A stretch of DNA of 50,450 nt from Planctomycetota bacterium. GTDB taxonomy: Bacteria; Planctomycetota; Planctomycetia; Pirellulales; UBA1268. Location of the stretch: assembly GCA_014238855.1 (NCBI GenBank), contig JABAAH010000017.1, positions 2,331-52,780 on the forward strand. Reading direction: 5' to 3'. Made by a program: the position numbers and the translations under genes. Positions within the stretch are counted from its first letter, which is position 1, and the number at the start of each line of letters is the position of its first letter. The notes beneath the pieces were generated by a model. It made no database searches. It saw only the letters and a list, made by a program, of their open reading frames with translations, and was not told the DNA's origin. This document shows, one piece after another, positions 27,963 to 37,750 of the stretch.

Positions 27963-29357
27963 TTATTCCCAACAAATCCCCGTCTCAGGGCGAGCAGCGA
28001 GTGCAAGTGTTCGCTCAGACTTAACATCTTTGGCCTCGACAATATCTTCAAGAAATGCCCAGGGCTGAAATTGAACTCCACCGGAAGCGCTTAGCACCCA
28101 TCGAGTTCCACGCTTCATGCCGTGAGCAACCGTTGGCACCTGCGTCGGAATTTGATATTCCGAGAGGCGAACGAGAGAAGCATCATTTAAGAGCGAGAGA
28201 TCCAGTCCCGCGCGGGTCGCGAGTTGTCTACTTTCAATTAATGCTGCGACGACTCCTAAATCAACGCAATTCATTAATTCTGAAAATACTGGTTTGCTCG
28301 ATGCCAAGTCTTCATAGCACGCTGTCATCTGCTCACACCAACGTGCCGCATTTCGATCAGTACGCCCACGCCCTCGCAACATTCCCTCTTGATTCAGAAG
28401 ATCTGTTTCAGTCAGGCAGACCATTTTCCTGCCCGTAAGCTTCCATCCAAGTTCATCGGCATCACGTGCAATTGGACTATATTGAGCCTCCAGCCAGAAA
28501 CGAGGAAGCATTGTTGCGCTCCGTCCAAGCTGTACCATCGAAAGATAACTCGGTAGCTTTGCAAGTCCCGATGGCTCCAAGCCCATCCCAATTCTCTTCA
28601 TTCGATAATCTGCTGCCACAAGAACCTGAGCGAAGTGCGTATCAGCTGGCACTCCACCAACGGTTATTTGCTGTGGCCCCAAGGCCTCTTCCATTGCCTG
28701 GAAAATCTGCTGTGAATTCGTTACTTGCTTTGTTGAACTCAAGACTTTCTGCAGTCGAGCTACACCTTCCGGCGTCGGATCAATTGAACAACGTATTCCA
28801 CCCATACGTGCCTTATCAATCGACCGAAGAGCAACAATCAAATCTTCGAGAAGCAATAGTGGTCGGCCAGAGTTTGCGCCCACAAAATTACCATTCCCAT
28901 TAATATCAACCTCGTCACTCGGCCCAGCGAGGATTACATCCTGAGAGTCAGGATCAACAAATACATATACAATCTGCTCGAGGCCACCTAGCGTGAGAAC
29001 TTCTGGTGAAAGAAGTCCGTCTTTCGTAACAGCACGCTGAACTTCTGCAACAATCCGCTTAAGTGAAACTTTTTGTAACTCACAGCGTCTGCCCGTCTGT
29101 GGCGGATTTTCTTCAAGAATTTTACGGCGCTGAGCAGCTATGCTCGCCAGCGATCCCGGTTCAAGCGTGCGAACAATACCATTGGTATCGACTGAAATAC
29201 CACCAACTGCCTGAGCACCAAGACCACCACCGCCTTGCCCGAATGCCTGCTCAGTAAAAAAACTATTCCCGGTTACGAAGAGCACAGCCACACAACAAGC
29301 AGTTGCAAAACTGTTCCTCAAAACTGTGGTGGCATTTCTCTGCGTCCAGCTATGCAT
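27963..29357 (-). CDS. Secreted protein with DUF1598-like domain
   Basis: This 464-residue protein has a signal sequence (hydrophobic residues about 17-32, then a candidate cleavage region near EQAFGQ). A Gly-rich start to the mature part (QGGGGLGAQAVGG) follows. The body resembles DUF1598, a domain known mainly from planctomycetes: a segment with FVDPDSQDVILAGPSDE near residue 135 and ITVGGVPADTHFAQVLVAADYRMKRIGMG near the centre (residues about 230-258). No catalytic motif is visible. The ATG at 29357 is chosen because GAGG stands 6 bases before it; earlier starts at 29372 and 29369 are possible. It is divergent from the sigma-54 activator. It is an exported protein of unknown function. Confidence 0.7.
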   Translation of the reverse strand: MHSWTQRNATTVLRNSFATACCVAVLFVTGNSFFTEQAFGQGGGGLGAQAVGGISVDTNGIVRTLEPGSLASIAAQRRKILEENPPQTGRRCELQKVSLKRIVAEVQRAVTKDGLLSPEVLTLGGLEQIVYVFVDPDSQDVILAGPSDEVDINGNGNFVGANSGRPLLLLEDLIVALRSIDKARMGGIRCSIDPTPEGVARLQKVLSSTKQVTNSQQIFQAMEEALGPQQITVGGVPADTHFAQVLVAADYRMKRIGMGLEPSGLAKLPSYLSMVQLGRSATMLPRFWLEAQYSPIARDADELGWKLTGRKMVCLTETDLLNQEGMLRGRGRTDRNAARWCEQMTACYEDLASSKPVFSELMNCVDLGVVAALIESRQLATRAGLDLSLLNDASLVRLSEYQIPTQVPTVAHGMKRGTRWVLSASGGVQFQPWAFLEDIVEAKDVKSERTLALAARPETGICWE

Positions 29358-29658
29358 AAAAATCCTCATCATCACGTTCAAATGGAGTTCAAATCAGGCC
29401 CACGGTTCGGGGTACGGTATCAATGCACGACTGCACGGTACCGCACTTGAGATGCTAGCCTCAGCATGCCTTTGAGGGCAAACCCTCTTTAACGATACAA
29501 ATGCGGCCAGGAAAGTCGAATCTTTGGTGTTTTGATGAATTCCTCGGCTTTTTCCTGTTAAATTGGCCTACGAGGAAATGACGTTTACGTTCTCGATTGG
29601 ACGGAATCGTATGCGTGCCCCTGCGAGGCAAGCCCCAATTCTGCGTTGATATGCAAGC

Positions 29659-31635
29659 ATGAATAACAACAACTCTACGCTACCTGCCGATGCTCATGTC
29701 TTAGTGCGAGATCCTGCCAATGGTCCACTGCTCACGCCGCTTACCCCTGGAGAAGTCCTCAGCCTCGGTCGTGCACCGGGAAATACGATTGTGTTACACG
29801 ATGAACGAGCGAGCCGCAATCATGCTGAAATACGAATGAATGATGACGGCAAATGGAGCATTCACGATCTAGAAAGCCGAAATGGCACAACAGTTGGCGA
29901 CAATGAGATAACAGCAGAACACACACTTATCGACGGAGACATGATTCAAATCGGTTCGATTACAATTCTTTTCAGTGAAGGCACTCCCCCTTCACTCGAT
30001 GAAGTAAGTGAATCAGATACGGATGGAACTGGGATCACCGGTGAAATGTCTGCCGAAATTGCAGAATGGCATTCAACCATCCGTTATCGACGGAACCGCA
30101 GCCGTCTCCTCGATGATATTCGCGAATCTGCAAAAACTGCACCAAAAGTTGGGCAAGCAGCAGCAGAGTTGTGCCGACTTGCATTCACGTTGGGTCGAGC
30201 CACAGAAGTACCATCTGCTGCAAATCGTGCTTTAGAGTCTGCCATGCTTGGTTCAAACGCAAGCAAAGGAATGGTACTACTACCACGACCTGAAGCAATT
30301 CATGAAGAACGAATAACAGTAACAGATTTATTCGGTGTTGCGGCAGTGCCCTCTGACCTTAACCTCGATGACATTCCAACGAACCTAGTTGAAGCAGCAC
30401 TTGCTACAAACGAAGCAATTCTGGCGGGACCAGAGACTGTTGGCAACCAGCCACAAGCAATAACGATAGTTGCTCCCATACGCGTCAACGGCCAGCCTAC
30501 CGGTGCAATCTACTTAAGCAGTGAGCCGAGTGGTGATGAGAAATCACCAGATGACCTTGAGTTCGTCATCGCAGTCTGTGACGCCATTGGTCAGGTTTAC
30601 ACAAACCTGGAGGCTCGGAAAACTTTATCGACTCGACTTGCAACTGCAGCAAGTGAAAATAAACTGCTCAAAGAGCGGCTTATTGAAAAAACTCAAATGG
30701 TTGGTGACAGTCCAGCCCTGGCGACGATTGCGACACAAATTGAACGAGTGGCCAGCACGAAAGCTACGGTCCTTGTTCGGGGTGAAAGCGGTGCAGGAAA
30801 AGAATTGGTGGCACAAGCAATCCACGACGGGAGTGATCGAAAGAGTGGCCCTTTTGTCTGCCTCAATTGCGCAGCTCTTTCAGAGACGCTCTTGGAGAGT
30901 GAACTCTTTGGACACGAAAAGGGTGCTTTCACTGGTGCGACTGATAAGAAGGCAGGGAAATTCGAACTGGCTGATAACGGAACCCTTTTCTTGGATGAAA
31001 TCGGCGAGATGAGCCCTACCATCCAAGCCAAATTTTTACGTGTACTTGAGGGTCATGCATTTGAACGGGTAGGAGGCAGCACTCGACTGAAAGTTGACGT
31101 ACGAGTTGTAGCAGCTACAAACCGTCACCTCGAAGATGCGGTCGCGAGCGGTGGATTTCGAAGAGATCTATACTTTCGACTCCGTGTCGTCGAAATTGCT
31201 GTTCCACCCTTACGAAAACGACAAGAGGACATCAAACCACTTGTAGATCACTTTGTAAACATTTTTAGCCGAGAAACTGGTCGAAAAATCGATGGGTTTA
31301 GCCCTGCAGCTATTACTGCAATGCAGGAATATCATTGGCCTGGTAATATTCGTGAACTACGAAATTGTATTGAACGTGCTGTTGTCCTGAGTTCTAGCAG
31401 CATCGTTGATGTGACTGACCTTGCCCTGAGTACACTCGCGGTACCAGGTGATACCGGCCGAATGGATTCAATCCCAAAAGAGTTCAGCCCGGAAACCCTA
31501 GCTGTTGTTGAAAAACGTCACATACTGGCAACACTTGAATGTACTGGTGGCAACAAAACAAAAGCAGCGAAACTCTTGGGCATCGAGAGATCTACCCTTG
31601 ATCGTAAATTTGCTCGCTGGAGTAAAGCCGAATGA
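29659..31635 (+). CDS. Sigma-54-dependent activator with FHA and GAF domains
   Basis: This 658-residue protein has four parts. An FHA domain (about residues 15-110) has LGRAPGNTIVLHDERASRNHAEI and ESRNGT, so it should bind phosphothreonine. A GAF-like domain (about 160-320) follows. The AAA+ domain (about 345-570) has Walker A GESGAGKE at about residue 375 and the sigma-54 contact loop GAFTGA at about 423, plus GTLFLDEIGEM. The C-terminus (about 615-658) is a Fis-type DNA-binding helix (NKTKAAKLLGIERSTLDRK). The FHA input replaces the usual receiver domain, suggesting control by a Ser/Thr kinase instead of a histidine kinase. No kinase gene is in the window. Targets are unknown. It is convergent with the NYN gene, 16 bases away. 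Confidence 0.95.
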   Translation: MNNNNSTLPADAHVLVRDPANGPLLTPLTPGEVLSLGRAPGNTIVLHDERASRNHAEIRMNDDGKWSIHDLESRNGTTVGDNEITAEHTLIDGDMIQIGSITILFSEGTPPSLDEVSESDTDGTGITGEMSAEIAEWHSTIRYRRNRSRLLDDIRESAKTAPKVGQAAAELCRLAFTLGRATEVPSAANRALESAMLGSNASKGMVLLPRPEAIHEERITVTDLFGVAAVPSDLNLDDIPTNLVEAALATNEAILAGPETVGNQPQAITIVAPIRVNGQPTGAIYLSSEPSGDEKSPDDLEFVIAVCDAIGQVYTNLEARKTLSTRLATAASENKLLKERLIEKTQMVGDSPALATIATQIERVASTKATVLVRGESGAGKELVAQAIHDGSDRKSGPFVCLNCAALSETLLESELFGHEKGAFTGATDKKAGKFELADNGTLFLDEIGEMSPTIQAKFLRVLEGHAFERVGGSTRLKVDVRVVAATNRHLEDAVASGGFRRDLYFRLRVVEIAVPPLRKRQEDIKPLVDHFVNIFSRETGRKIDGFSPAAITAMQEYHWPGNIRELRNCIERAVVLSSSSIVDVTDLALSTLAVPGDTGRMDSIPKEFSPETLAVVEKRHILATLECTGGNKTKAAKLLGIERSTLDRKFARWSKAE

Positions 31636-31651
31636 CCAGTCGCAGTTGTCC

Positions 31652-32128
31652 CTAAAACCCAAAATATCGCTTCCATGCTTCAACATCCCCTGGCCCGGGA
31701 TCCGTTGGCTTTATTTCCTTTGAGCAGGTATCTTCGCCTCGTGCACGCCGTCTTTCTGCAAGCCAGTCTTCACTATTGACAGCAACTGCACGCCGACGGC
31801 GCGCTGCCGCCTGCACGCGTCTGTCACTTGAAACCACCACCAGACCGGACGGTGATACTTCTTCGACCATTTCCTCTATCAGGGTATCTGCATCTGGATA
31901 ATCACGTGCAAACAAGACCTGAATTGATTCGTGCAAATACCTTGCAGGAAGCCCTTCTGGAGCTTCTGCCGCATCAAAAACTATAATAGTTTGATTTGCA
32001 TCCGGTCCAAGTAATTTTACTAGGTGATTAAGAAGCGCTTGGCGAGAGTGTTCGAGGCCAAGCGGTCCCCTCTCATCTCCGAAAACCCCAGAGGCATGCA
32101 GCAGGTTGTATCCATCGATAATGATCAT
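31652..32128 (-). CDS. NYN-domain (YacP-like) ribonuclease family protein
   Basis: This 158-residue protein is a YacP-like NYN/PIN-fold protein. It opens MIIIDGYNLLHASG with the metal-binding Asp, and has IIVFDAAEAP near residue 66 and LVVVSSDRRVQAAARRRRA near residue 115, which contain the other acidic and Arg residues of the fold. Relatives such as B. subtilis Rae1 are endoribonucleases acting on the ribosome. It is the last gene of the pyrB-pyrC unit, 10 bases after the pyrC stop, so it is probably co-transcribed with pyrimidine genes, though the functional link is unclear. The C-terminus WKRYFGF is a common end in this family. Confidence 0.85.
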   Translation of the reverse strand: MIIIDGYNLLHASGVFGDERGPLGLEHSRQALLNHLVKLLGPDANQTIIVFDAAEAPEGLPARYLHESIQVLFARDYPDADTLIEEMVEEVSPSGLVVVSSDRRVQAAARRRRAVAVNSEDWLAERRRARGEDTCSKEIKPTDPGPGDVEAWKRYFGF

Positions 32129-32138
32129 GACTGTGAAA

Positions 32139-33431
32139 CTAGTTTGAAAGGCGGTACTTCACTCTTCCAGAAACAATTGTGGCTACAGCTCGACCGCGTA
32201 ACGTCCACCCATCAAAAGGTGAATTTTTACTTTTGGATGCAAAAGACGCGGCATTCACCTGCCATTCGCGGGAGGGATCGATGAGCGTCACATCGGCAAC
32301 TGCTCCCGGCCTTAAAGTGCCTCGATTTACACCAAGGATTCGTGCCGGCAACAGACTTATTGCCTCAACAAATCGAGACCAGTCAATTCGACCCGACTCA
32401 ATCAATCGCATCACGGAGAGTCCCACTGCTGTTTCAAGCCCAAGAATGCCAAACGGTGCTCGATCCAGCTCAAGCAACTTTTTTTCTGGTGCATGGGGCG
32501 CATGATCCGTGGCAATACAATCGATTGTGCCGTCAGCAATGCCAGCGATAATACCTTCCACATCTTTTGCTGTCCGTAACGGTGGACTCATTTTAAAGTT
32601 CGAGTCAAACCCTCTTAGAGATTCATCTGTAAGCGTAAAGTGGTGAGGACAAGCTTCTGCAGTCACTCGAATACCACGTGCCTTTGCCTCTCGAATGAGA
32701 TCGACCCCCTGAGCTGTTGAAACGTGCATCACGTGCAGGCGGCCACCAGTCATATCTGCGAGTGCGATATCTCGACCAATCATCACTTCTTCCGCGGCAG
32801 CTGGCATGCCTTTGAGGCCAAGTGACATGGAAACAAGTCCTTCATTCATGACCCCACCATGAGAAAGCTCTAGAACTTCCTCATGGGCTAGGATCGGCTT
32901 GTCGAACATCCTGCAATACTCGAAAGCCCGACGCATCAACTCCGCATCGTAGACGGGTGATCCATCGTCGCTAAATGCTACAGCGCCCGCTTCAACCAAT
33001 TGACCGATTTCAGCAAGTTCTCTCCCCTCTCTTTCACGGCTCACACACGCAACAACAAAAACATTACATGTATCAGCTCGTGCGGCCTTCTGACGGATAA
33101 ACTCAACGTTTGCTTGAGTATCTATCGATGGCTCTGTGTTGGGAATGCACGCAACACTTGTGAAGCCTCCAGCAAGAGCGGCTTTTGTTCCGGTTTCGAT
33201 AGTTTCATCTTCTTCACGACCAGGTTCTCGAAGATGCACGTGCATATCGATGAGACCTGGAGTGACGATAAGCCCATGCGCATCAATTGTCTCATCCACT
33301 TTGCCTAAAGACTGACTTCCTTCGTGGCCAATAGACATAATGGAACCATCGCAAATAAGCAGATCATCTACTCGATCAATTGCCTGATCTGGATCAACTA
33401 CCCGTCCACCCCGAATTAGCATGGATGCCAT
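32139..33431 (-). CDS. pyrC: Dihydroorotase
   Basis: This 430-residue enzyme closes carbamoyl-aspartate to dihydroorotate in pyrimidine synthesis. It is a type I (PyrC/PyrX-like) dihydroorotase: IDMHVHLREPGREEDE near residue 60 holds the first two zinc His and the substrate Arg, and CIATDHAPHAPEEK-like sequence (CIATDHAPHAPEKK) near residue 305 holds the catalytic Asp. Its ATG at 33431 overlaps the pyrB stop (TAATG), so the two are translationally coupled. A longer frame to 33566 runs inside pyrB and is rejected. Conserved His and Asp residues suggest it is active rather than a pseudo-dihydroorotase. Confidence 0.95.
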   Translation of the reverse strand: MASMLIRGGRVVDPDQAIDRVDDLLICDGSIMSIGHEGSQSLGKVDETIDAHGLIVTPGLIDMHVHLREPGREEDETIETGTKAALAGGFTSVACIPNTEPSIDTQANVEFIRQKAARADTCNVFVVACVSREREGRELAEIGQLVEAGAVAFSDDGSPVYDAELMRRAFEYCRMFDKPILAHEEVLELSHGGVMNEGLVSMSLGLKGMPAAAEEVMIGRDIALADMTGGRLHVMHVSTAQGVDLIREAKARGIRVTAEACPHHFTLTDESLRGFDSNFKMSPPLRTAKDVEGIIAGIADGTIDCIATDHAPHAPEKKLLELDRAPFGILGLETAVGLSVMRLIESGRIDWSRFVEAISLLPARILGVNRGTLRPGAVADVTLIDPSREWQVNAASFASKSKNSPFDGWTLRGRAVATIVSGRVKYRLSN

Positions 33432-34459
33432 TACTTCTGCCCCTTGTTTTTTGAAAAGTCTACTTTTTTGAGTATATTTCTCTGCACTCCGCAAATAAGC
33501 CAGAGTACTGCCATCCGCACTGCGAGTCCGTTTGTAACCTGATTTAAAATCAATGATTGCGGGCAATCAGCCACATCAGCTGTTACCTCGACACCTCGAT
33601 TGATCGGCCCAGGTGCCAGAATAACGAGATCATCTTTTGCACGGCGAAGCCTTTCCCGGTTCATCGCATACAAATGAGCATATTCACGAACTGAAGGAAA
33701 CGGTCGTGTTTTCTGGCGTTCAAACTGTATTCGCAGAAGGTTGAGCACATCACATCTGGGTAAAATTGCATCCAGGTCATGCGAAACCTCTACTCCAAAC
33801 TCTTGCCAACTGTCTGAAACAAGAGTGGGCGGCCCACAAAGAATTACTTTTGCACCGAGTTTGGTAAGTCCCCATAAATTCGAACGTGCTGTTCGGCTAT
33901 GTGCGATATCACCGACAAGACCCACTGTTAGCCCTTTCAGATCACCGAGCCGTTCTCGAATCGAAAAAATATCGAGTAGTCCTTGAGTTGGATGCGCATG
34001 GGATCCATCTCCGGCATTAATAACACCCACATCAAGATGCGATGTAAGAAGATGGGGAGTGCCAGGCGTACCATGTCGGACAACGACTGCATCGACTCCC
34101 ATGGCCTCAAGGTTCTTGGCTGTATCTATGAATGATTCACCTTTTGACAAACTGCTCGTCGACGTAGAAAAATCAATAACATCTGCTCCCAATCGACGAG
34201 CCGCCAGCGAAAAACTTGTTTTTGTTCGAGTCGAGTTTTCAAAGAAAAGATTGACAATTGACGCACCCGACAGAACGTCTATTTTTTGCCGACATCCTTG
34301 CGTCGCCTCCTTGCACAGCTTCGCTGTATCGAGGATCAGACTAATCTCTTCAGCCGAAAGCCTCTCCAAATCGAGCAAATGACGATGCACCCAGCCCGCT
34401 GGCAGGCGATCTCCCTGTAGTAGTCCAGACGCGATGGTGGGCGATTTTGATTGCGACAT
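33431..34459 (-). CDS. pyrB: Aspartate carbamoyltransferase catalytic subunit
   Basis: This 342-residue enzyme transfers the carbamoyl group to aspartate, the first committed step of pyrimidine synthesis. The carbamoyl-phosphate loop [12 protein letters not shown] is near residue 72, and [14 protein letters not shown] near residue 150 holds the HPTQ motif. The ATG at 34459 gives the normal length; the frame stays open upstream to 34576, but that extension has no conserved sequence. It heads a minus-strand unit pyrB-pyrC-NYN. No regulatory subunit (pyrI) is present, which is usual outside enterobacteria. I saw no PyrR-type attenuator in the 225 bases upstream. Confidence 0.95.
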   Translation of the reverse strand: MSQSKSPTIASGLLQGDRLPAGWVHRHLLDLERLSAEEISLILDTAKLCKEATQGCRQKIDVLSGASIVNLFFENSTRTKTSFSLAARRLGADVIDFSTSTSSLSKGESFIDTAKNLEAMGVDAVVVRHGTPGTPHLLTSHLDVGVINAGDGSHAHPTQGLLDIFSIRERLGDLKGLTVGLVGDIAHSRTARSNLWGLTKLGAKVILCGPPTLVSDSWQEFGVEVSHDLDAILPRCDVLNLLRIQFERQKTRPFPSVREYAHLYAMNRERLRRAKDDLVILAPGPINRGVEVTADVADCPQSLILNQVTNGLAVRMAVLWLICGVQRNILKKVDFSKNKGQK

Positions 34460-34683
34460 GAAAACGGGCCCTAACCAGTAAGTTGAAGATAGGCAAAAGA
34501 AGTCACGCAGGCAGAGTCTACCAACGGCTTGCCGAGCCGTCATTACCTGAGAATGCTGGACTTGCTCCAGGGCCAAAAAAAGTTCTACCTTCTTGCTTAT
34601 ACGTCATCTTATGGCTACTGCTTTCCCACCACATGAAGCTGAAGCCAACGGCAGAACGATTTCCTTTCGGTACAAAAAACTCT

Positions 34684-35964
34684 ATGCACCGACCATATTT
34701 ACAAATTTGTACAGATCGCCCCACCGGGTTTTCTAATTCTTGTTCTTGTAGCAAGAGCTTCAAAGGAGTCCGGTTGTGGATACTGTTACTCACGATCAGT
34801 ATTGGTCTCACAACTGGATGCAGTTCTGCTATCTCAATGCGAGAAGCGTTACGAGACAGCATAGAACAGGCTGCAAGAGTATCTCAACTCACCGTCATCA
34901 GTGACATTGAAGCCAACTCATCAGATGAGACACTTTTCGATGACACTGCGACTGCTTCGTACGCACCAGAAACCTTGATCGCACCAGAATACATTGACGA
35001 GGATCAATTTGACCAAAATGAATCACAAGATATCTCTCTCGACATTGAAGCGGCGGTCAGCACACTCTCTGAAGCCGGTGTACTAGATGTAGCATCAAAA
35101 GCTGCACTCGTTGAAACACTTGAAATGACTCCTGAAGCTGATTGGCCAATTGTCATCGAAGAATTCACCACGACGCTTAGTACACTGCGGACTACTGAAA
35201 CCGCACCTGCTCTCTACACAGACGCTTCAGAAATCAAAAGACTTAATATAGATGACCCTTCAACCATTTTGGCCCATCCTGCGAAACCTGAAGAACTAGC
35301 TGCTTTTGAAGTAATACCAGAAACGCCACCTAGCCCTTCTCTTGACACCGTAAGCTCTGCCATTGGTGATATCGAAAGTAATTACGACAGCGAGGCTGTT
35401 GTCTCTTCTTCAGCAGAGCCACCTCCTGTAGAGCTGATGACTGAAACACAATTTGACCAAACAATAGAAAGTGAATCGTCTCCAAATTCAGCAATTGAAA
35501 TTGCTGATGATGCACCAAGTGACTCACTACAAAAGCAGAAGGATTCCCTCGTTATTCACCGACCGTGCATTGCACAAAAAGTACTTGGGTGGGGAATGGT
35601 CGAGGCTTTCCCTCAAAACAAAATATTTCCAGGTACTGAAGTCATTGTCTACTTTGAATTGACTGGTATTGAGTCCAAGAACTTGAATCAAGGTTTTGAA
35701 ACCAGTATTGAAACAGCCCTACGACTTGACGATGCGGCCGGCAAACGACTACACAGTTGGTCATTTCCTCCTTTGGTAGAGGTCTGTGCCTCCGTTCGTC
35801 GTGATTACTTCGCTCGATTCTTTGTAAACCTCCCGAGTAACATTCCCTCGGGCGATCATCAACTTGTCCTGACCGTGACTGACTCACATGCAGGAACCAC
35901 AGCGGAAACGATTCTGCCCTTTAGCATTGCTCCAGGTAGGTCTGTATCTTCAACGGTACAGTAG
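34684..35964 (+). CDS. Acidic lipoprotein with a C-terminal Ig-like domain, unknown function
   Basis: From the ATG at 34684 this is 426 residues. A hydrophobic stretch ends in the lipobox LTTGC (Cys46), so the protein is probably lipid-anchored. Residues about 70-320 are acidic and poor in hydrophobic blocks, with many Glu, Asp, Ser and Thr. The last 130 residues look like a compact beta domain (from SLVIHRPCIAQKVLGWG to the end), perhaps Ig-like; no known enzyme motif is seen. The start is uncertain: the frame is open from 34483, and a TTG at 34774 has AAGGAG placed 5 bases before it but would leave too short a signal. It is convergent with the TolC gene. Confidence 0.6.
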   Translation: MHRPYLQICTDRPTGFSNSCSCSKSFKGVRLWILLLTISIGLTTGCSSAISMREALRDSIEQAARVSQLTVISDIEANSSDETLFDDTATASYAPETLIAPEYIDEDQFDQNESQDISLDIEAAVSTLSEAGVLDVASKAALVETLEMTPEADWPIVIEEFTTTLSTLRTTETAPALYTDASEIKRLNIDDPSTILAHPAKPEELAAFEVIPETPPSPSLDTVSSAIGDIESNYDSEAVVSSSAEPPPVELMTETQFDQTIESESSPNSAIEIADDAPSDSLQKQKDSLVIHRPCIAQKVLGWGMVEAFPQNKIFPGTEVIVYFELTGIESKNLNQGFETSIETALRLDDAAGKRLHSWSFPPLVEVCASVRRDYFARFFVNLPSNIPSGDHQLVLTVTDSHAGTTAETILPFSIAPGRSVSSTVQ

Positions 35965-35989
35965 AAAAAAAATTTGGAAGACTCGGTCG

Positions 35990-37507
35990 TCATTGCCGTG
36001 GCGGTGGTATCAATTCCAGTGGCTGCCTGCCCACTACATTTCCTTTCTTCACAAACTCAAGGTCGATTGCTGCGGGAGTTGCCATTGTGAGCGGGAAATC
36101 TTCTAACTGAAGCAGGTCTGCAATCTCTGCTGCGGCTGTCCACCGTGTTCCTTGTGATTGCACATATGACAATTCTGTCTCTGTGAGAATACGTTGTGCT
36201 TCAAGTAATCTTAAAAATGTAAGTTCGCCTTCTGCGTAGAGAAGCTGAGTGACCCGTACTGTCTCTCGTGCCTTCGGTAGAATAAGTTCTTGATACCACT
36301 CCGCCTGCCGACGAGCTTGACGATATTCATTAATAACCTTTGCGGTTTGATCGGCAAGTCCTATCTCGACGGATCGCAGCCCTGCCCTAGCCTTCGAAAT
36401 CTCTGCACGTGCAGCTCGGATATTTCCCTGATTCCGGTCAAAAAGTGGAATCGTGCAACTAATCTCAAGAACCCCTTGGTCCTGCTCAGGGACTCCAACG
36501 AGACCAACCGGACTGACTTGCCGTTGGTAACCGCCCATCACTGTCACATTTGGGATCGGCTCAACAACAGACCGCTCTAACTCCCACTGCGCTCTGGCAA
36601 TATCTGATTGCGCGGCTCGTGGATCAGCATTTCTTGCAATAACGATTCGCTGCAACTGCTTGAGATCAAAATTCGGTAGTACTTGAAACAGATCGCCGTC
36701 AATATTGCCCACGTCCGCCATTGGCAGCCCAATGGCTGTTGCTAATTCTCGCCTTCCCGTCTCAATATCGACTGTTGCGTTGAGTAATCGCACCTCGGCA
36801 CGATCCCGCTCGATACTCCAAAATAGGGTGTCTGCCTTTGTTCCTTCTCCAGCGATCGCCAATTCTTCTCCGAGTCGATACGAACGATTTGAAATGTCAT
36901 AGAGCTGCTTGAAAATGACAAGTTTCCGCTGTGCGACAAGTAAATGATAAAATGCGCGACGAACTCCCGTGAGTACCTCGTATCGCGCTCGTATCAGCTT
37001 GTATTCCACTCGTTGGACACCTCGTAATGCCGCCTGTTGGGACAACTTCAGTTTGCCTGCAGTCACAAATTCTTGCGAAACAAAACCATTCCATTGGCTA
37101 TCCGCACCAGATAATTGAGGGCTCGAACCTGCTAACGTGGGGTTTGGGTACAACCGAGCTTGTACAGCCTCGCCTCGTGCCTCTTCGACAGAAGCTCTCG
37201 CTACTTTCATTCGCGGATGGTTCTGAAGCGATAACAATGAAAATTCACTCAGTGAATTCGGCGAAGGGCCATGCTCGACAGATACCGCCTTGTACTCTTG
37301 GACTACAGGGACTGCTATCGATTTTCCAACTGGAAGCGGTAACGGGACGGTGAGGTCTCGTCCCTCTTCGCCGAGATGTAGTGCGTCAGCAACTGACTTC
37401 CCCTGCCAGGGCTCTGCATTCACAGAAAATTGCACCACCACGCACATCAGACCCAGGATCGATATTACCTGAGAGAATGAACTTCGTGATGCTGCTAAAT
37501 TTTTCAT
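35990..37507 (-). CDS. TolC-family outer-membrane efflux protein
   Basis: This 505-residue protein is an outer-membrane factor of the TolC family, most like CzcC-type members that work with RND efflux pumps. It has a signal peptide (about residues 1-30). The mature protein begins an amphipathic repeat: SLLQNHPRMKVARASVEEARGE near residue 90, then the usual Ala-rich helices and the GPVGLVGVPEQD-like region. A second repeat begins SDIARAQWELERSVVEPIPNV near residue 300. The C-terminal part contains LLYAEGELTFLRLLEAQRIL, typical of the family. The ATG at 37507 is used; a TTG at 37516 is possible. No inner-membrane pump or membrane-fusion gene is adjacent. It is divergent from the DUF2490 gene. 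Confidence 0.88.
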   Translation of the reverse strand: MKNLAASRSSFSQVISILGLMCVVVQFSVNAEPWQGKSVADALHLGEEGRDLTVPLPLPVGKSIAVPVVQEYKAVSVEHGPSPNSLSEFSLLSLQNHPRMKVARASVEEARGEAVQARLYPNPTLAGSSPQLSGADSQWNGFVSQEFVTAGKLKLSQQAALRGVQRVEYKLIRARYEVLTGVRRAFYHLLVAQRKLVIFKQLYDISNRSYRLGEELAIAGEGTKADTLFWSIERDRAEVRLLNATVDIETGRRELATAIGLPMADVGNIDGDLFQVLPNFDLKQLQRIVIARNADPRAAQSDIARAQWELERSVVEPIPNVTVMGGYQRQVSPVGLVGVPEQDQGVLEISCTIPLFDRNQGNIRAARAEISKARAGLRSVEIGLADQTAKVINEYRQARRQAEWYQELILPKARETVRVTQLLYAEGELTFLRLLEAQRILTETELSYVQSQGTRWTAAAEIADLLQLEDFPLTMATPAAIDLEFVKKGNVVGRQPLELIPPPRQ

Positions 37508-37750
37508 CGAAACCAATAATCAAGTTGATTAACCCACTTTATAATATCGTCTTATTTTATTCGTAAAAGTTAAGGAAAACTGCCAGCGTTGCCCCGTCAC
37601 CCACGCCTTCCTGCTCCTCGCAGGACACCACATTCGACACGAGTTATTGAGCACTCACTTTTTGCCGATTCTTTTCAATAGAAGGCTCTAGCAGAGGAGT
37701 ACTTCCTACGTGCATGAGCCCTTAGGCTATGAGCTTTGATTTCTCTTTAT

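Noticed and set aside
33432-33566. N-terminal extension of dihydroorotase by 45 residues.
   Set aside because: It lies inside pyrB and precedes the normal family start; the TAATG overlap at 33431 fits translational coupling.
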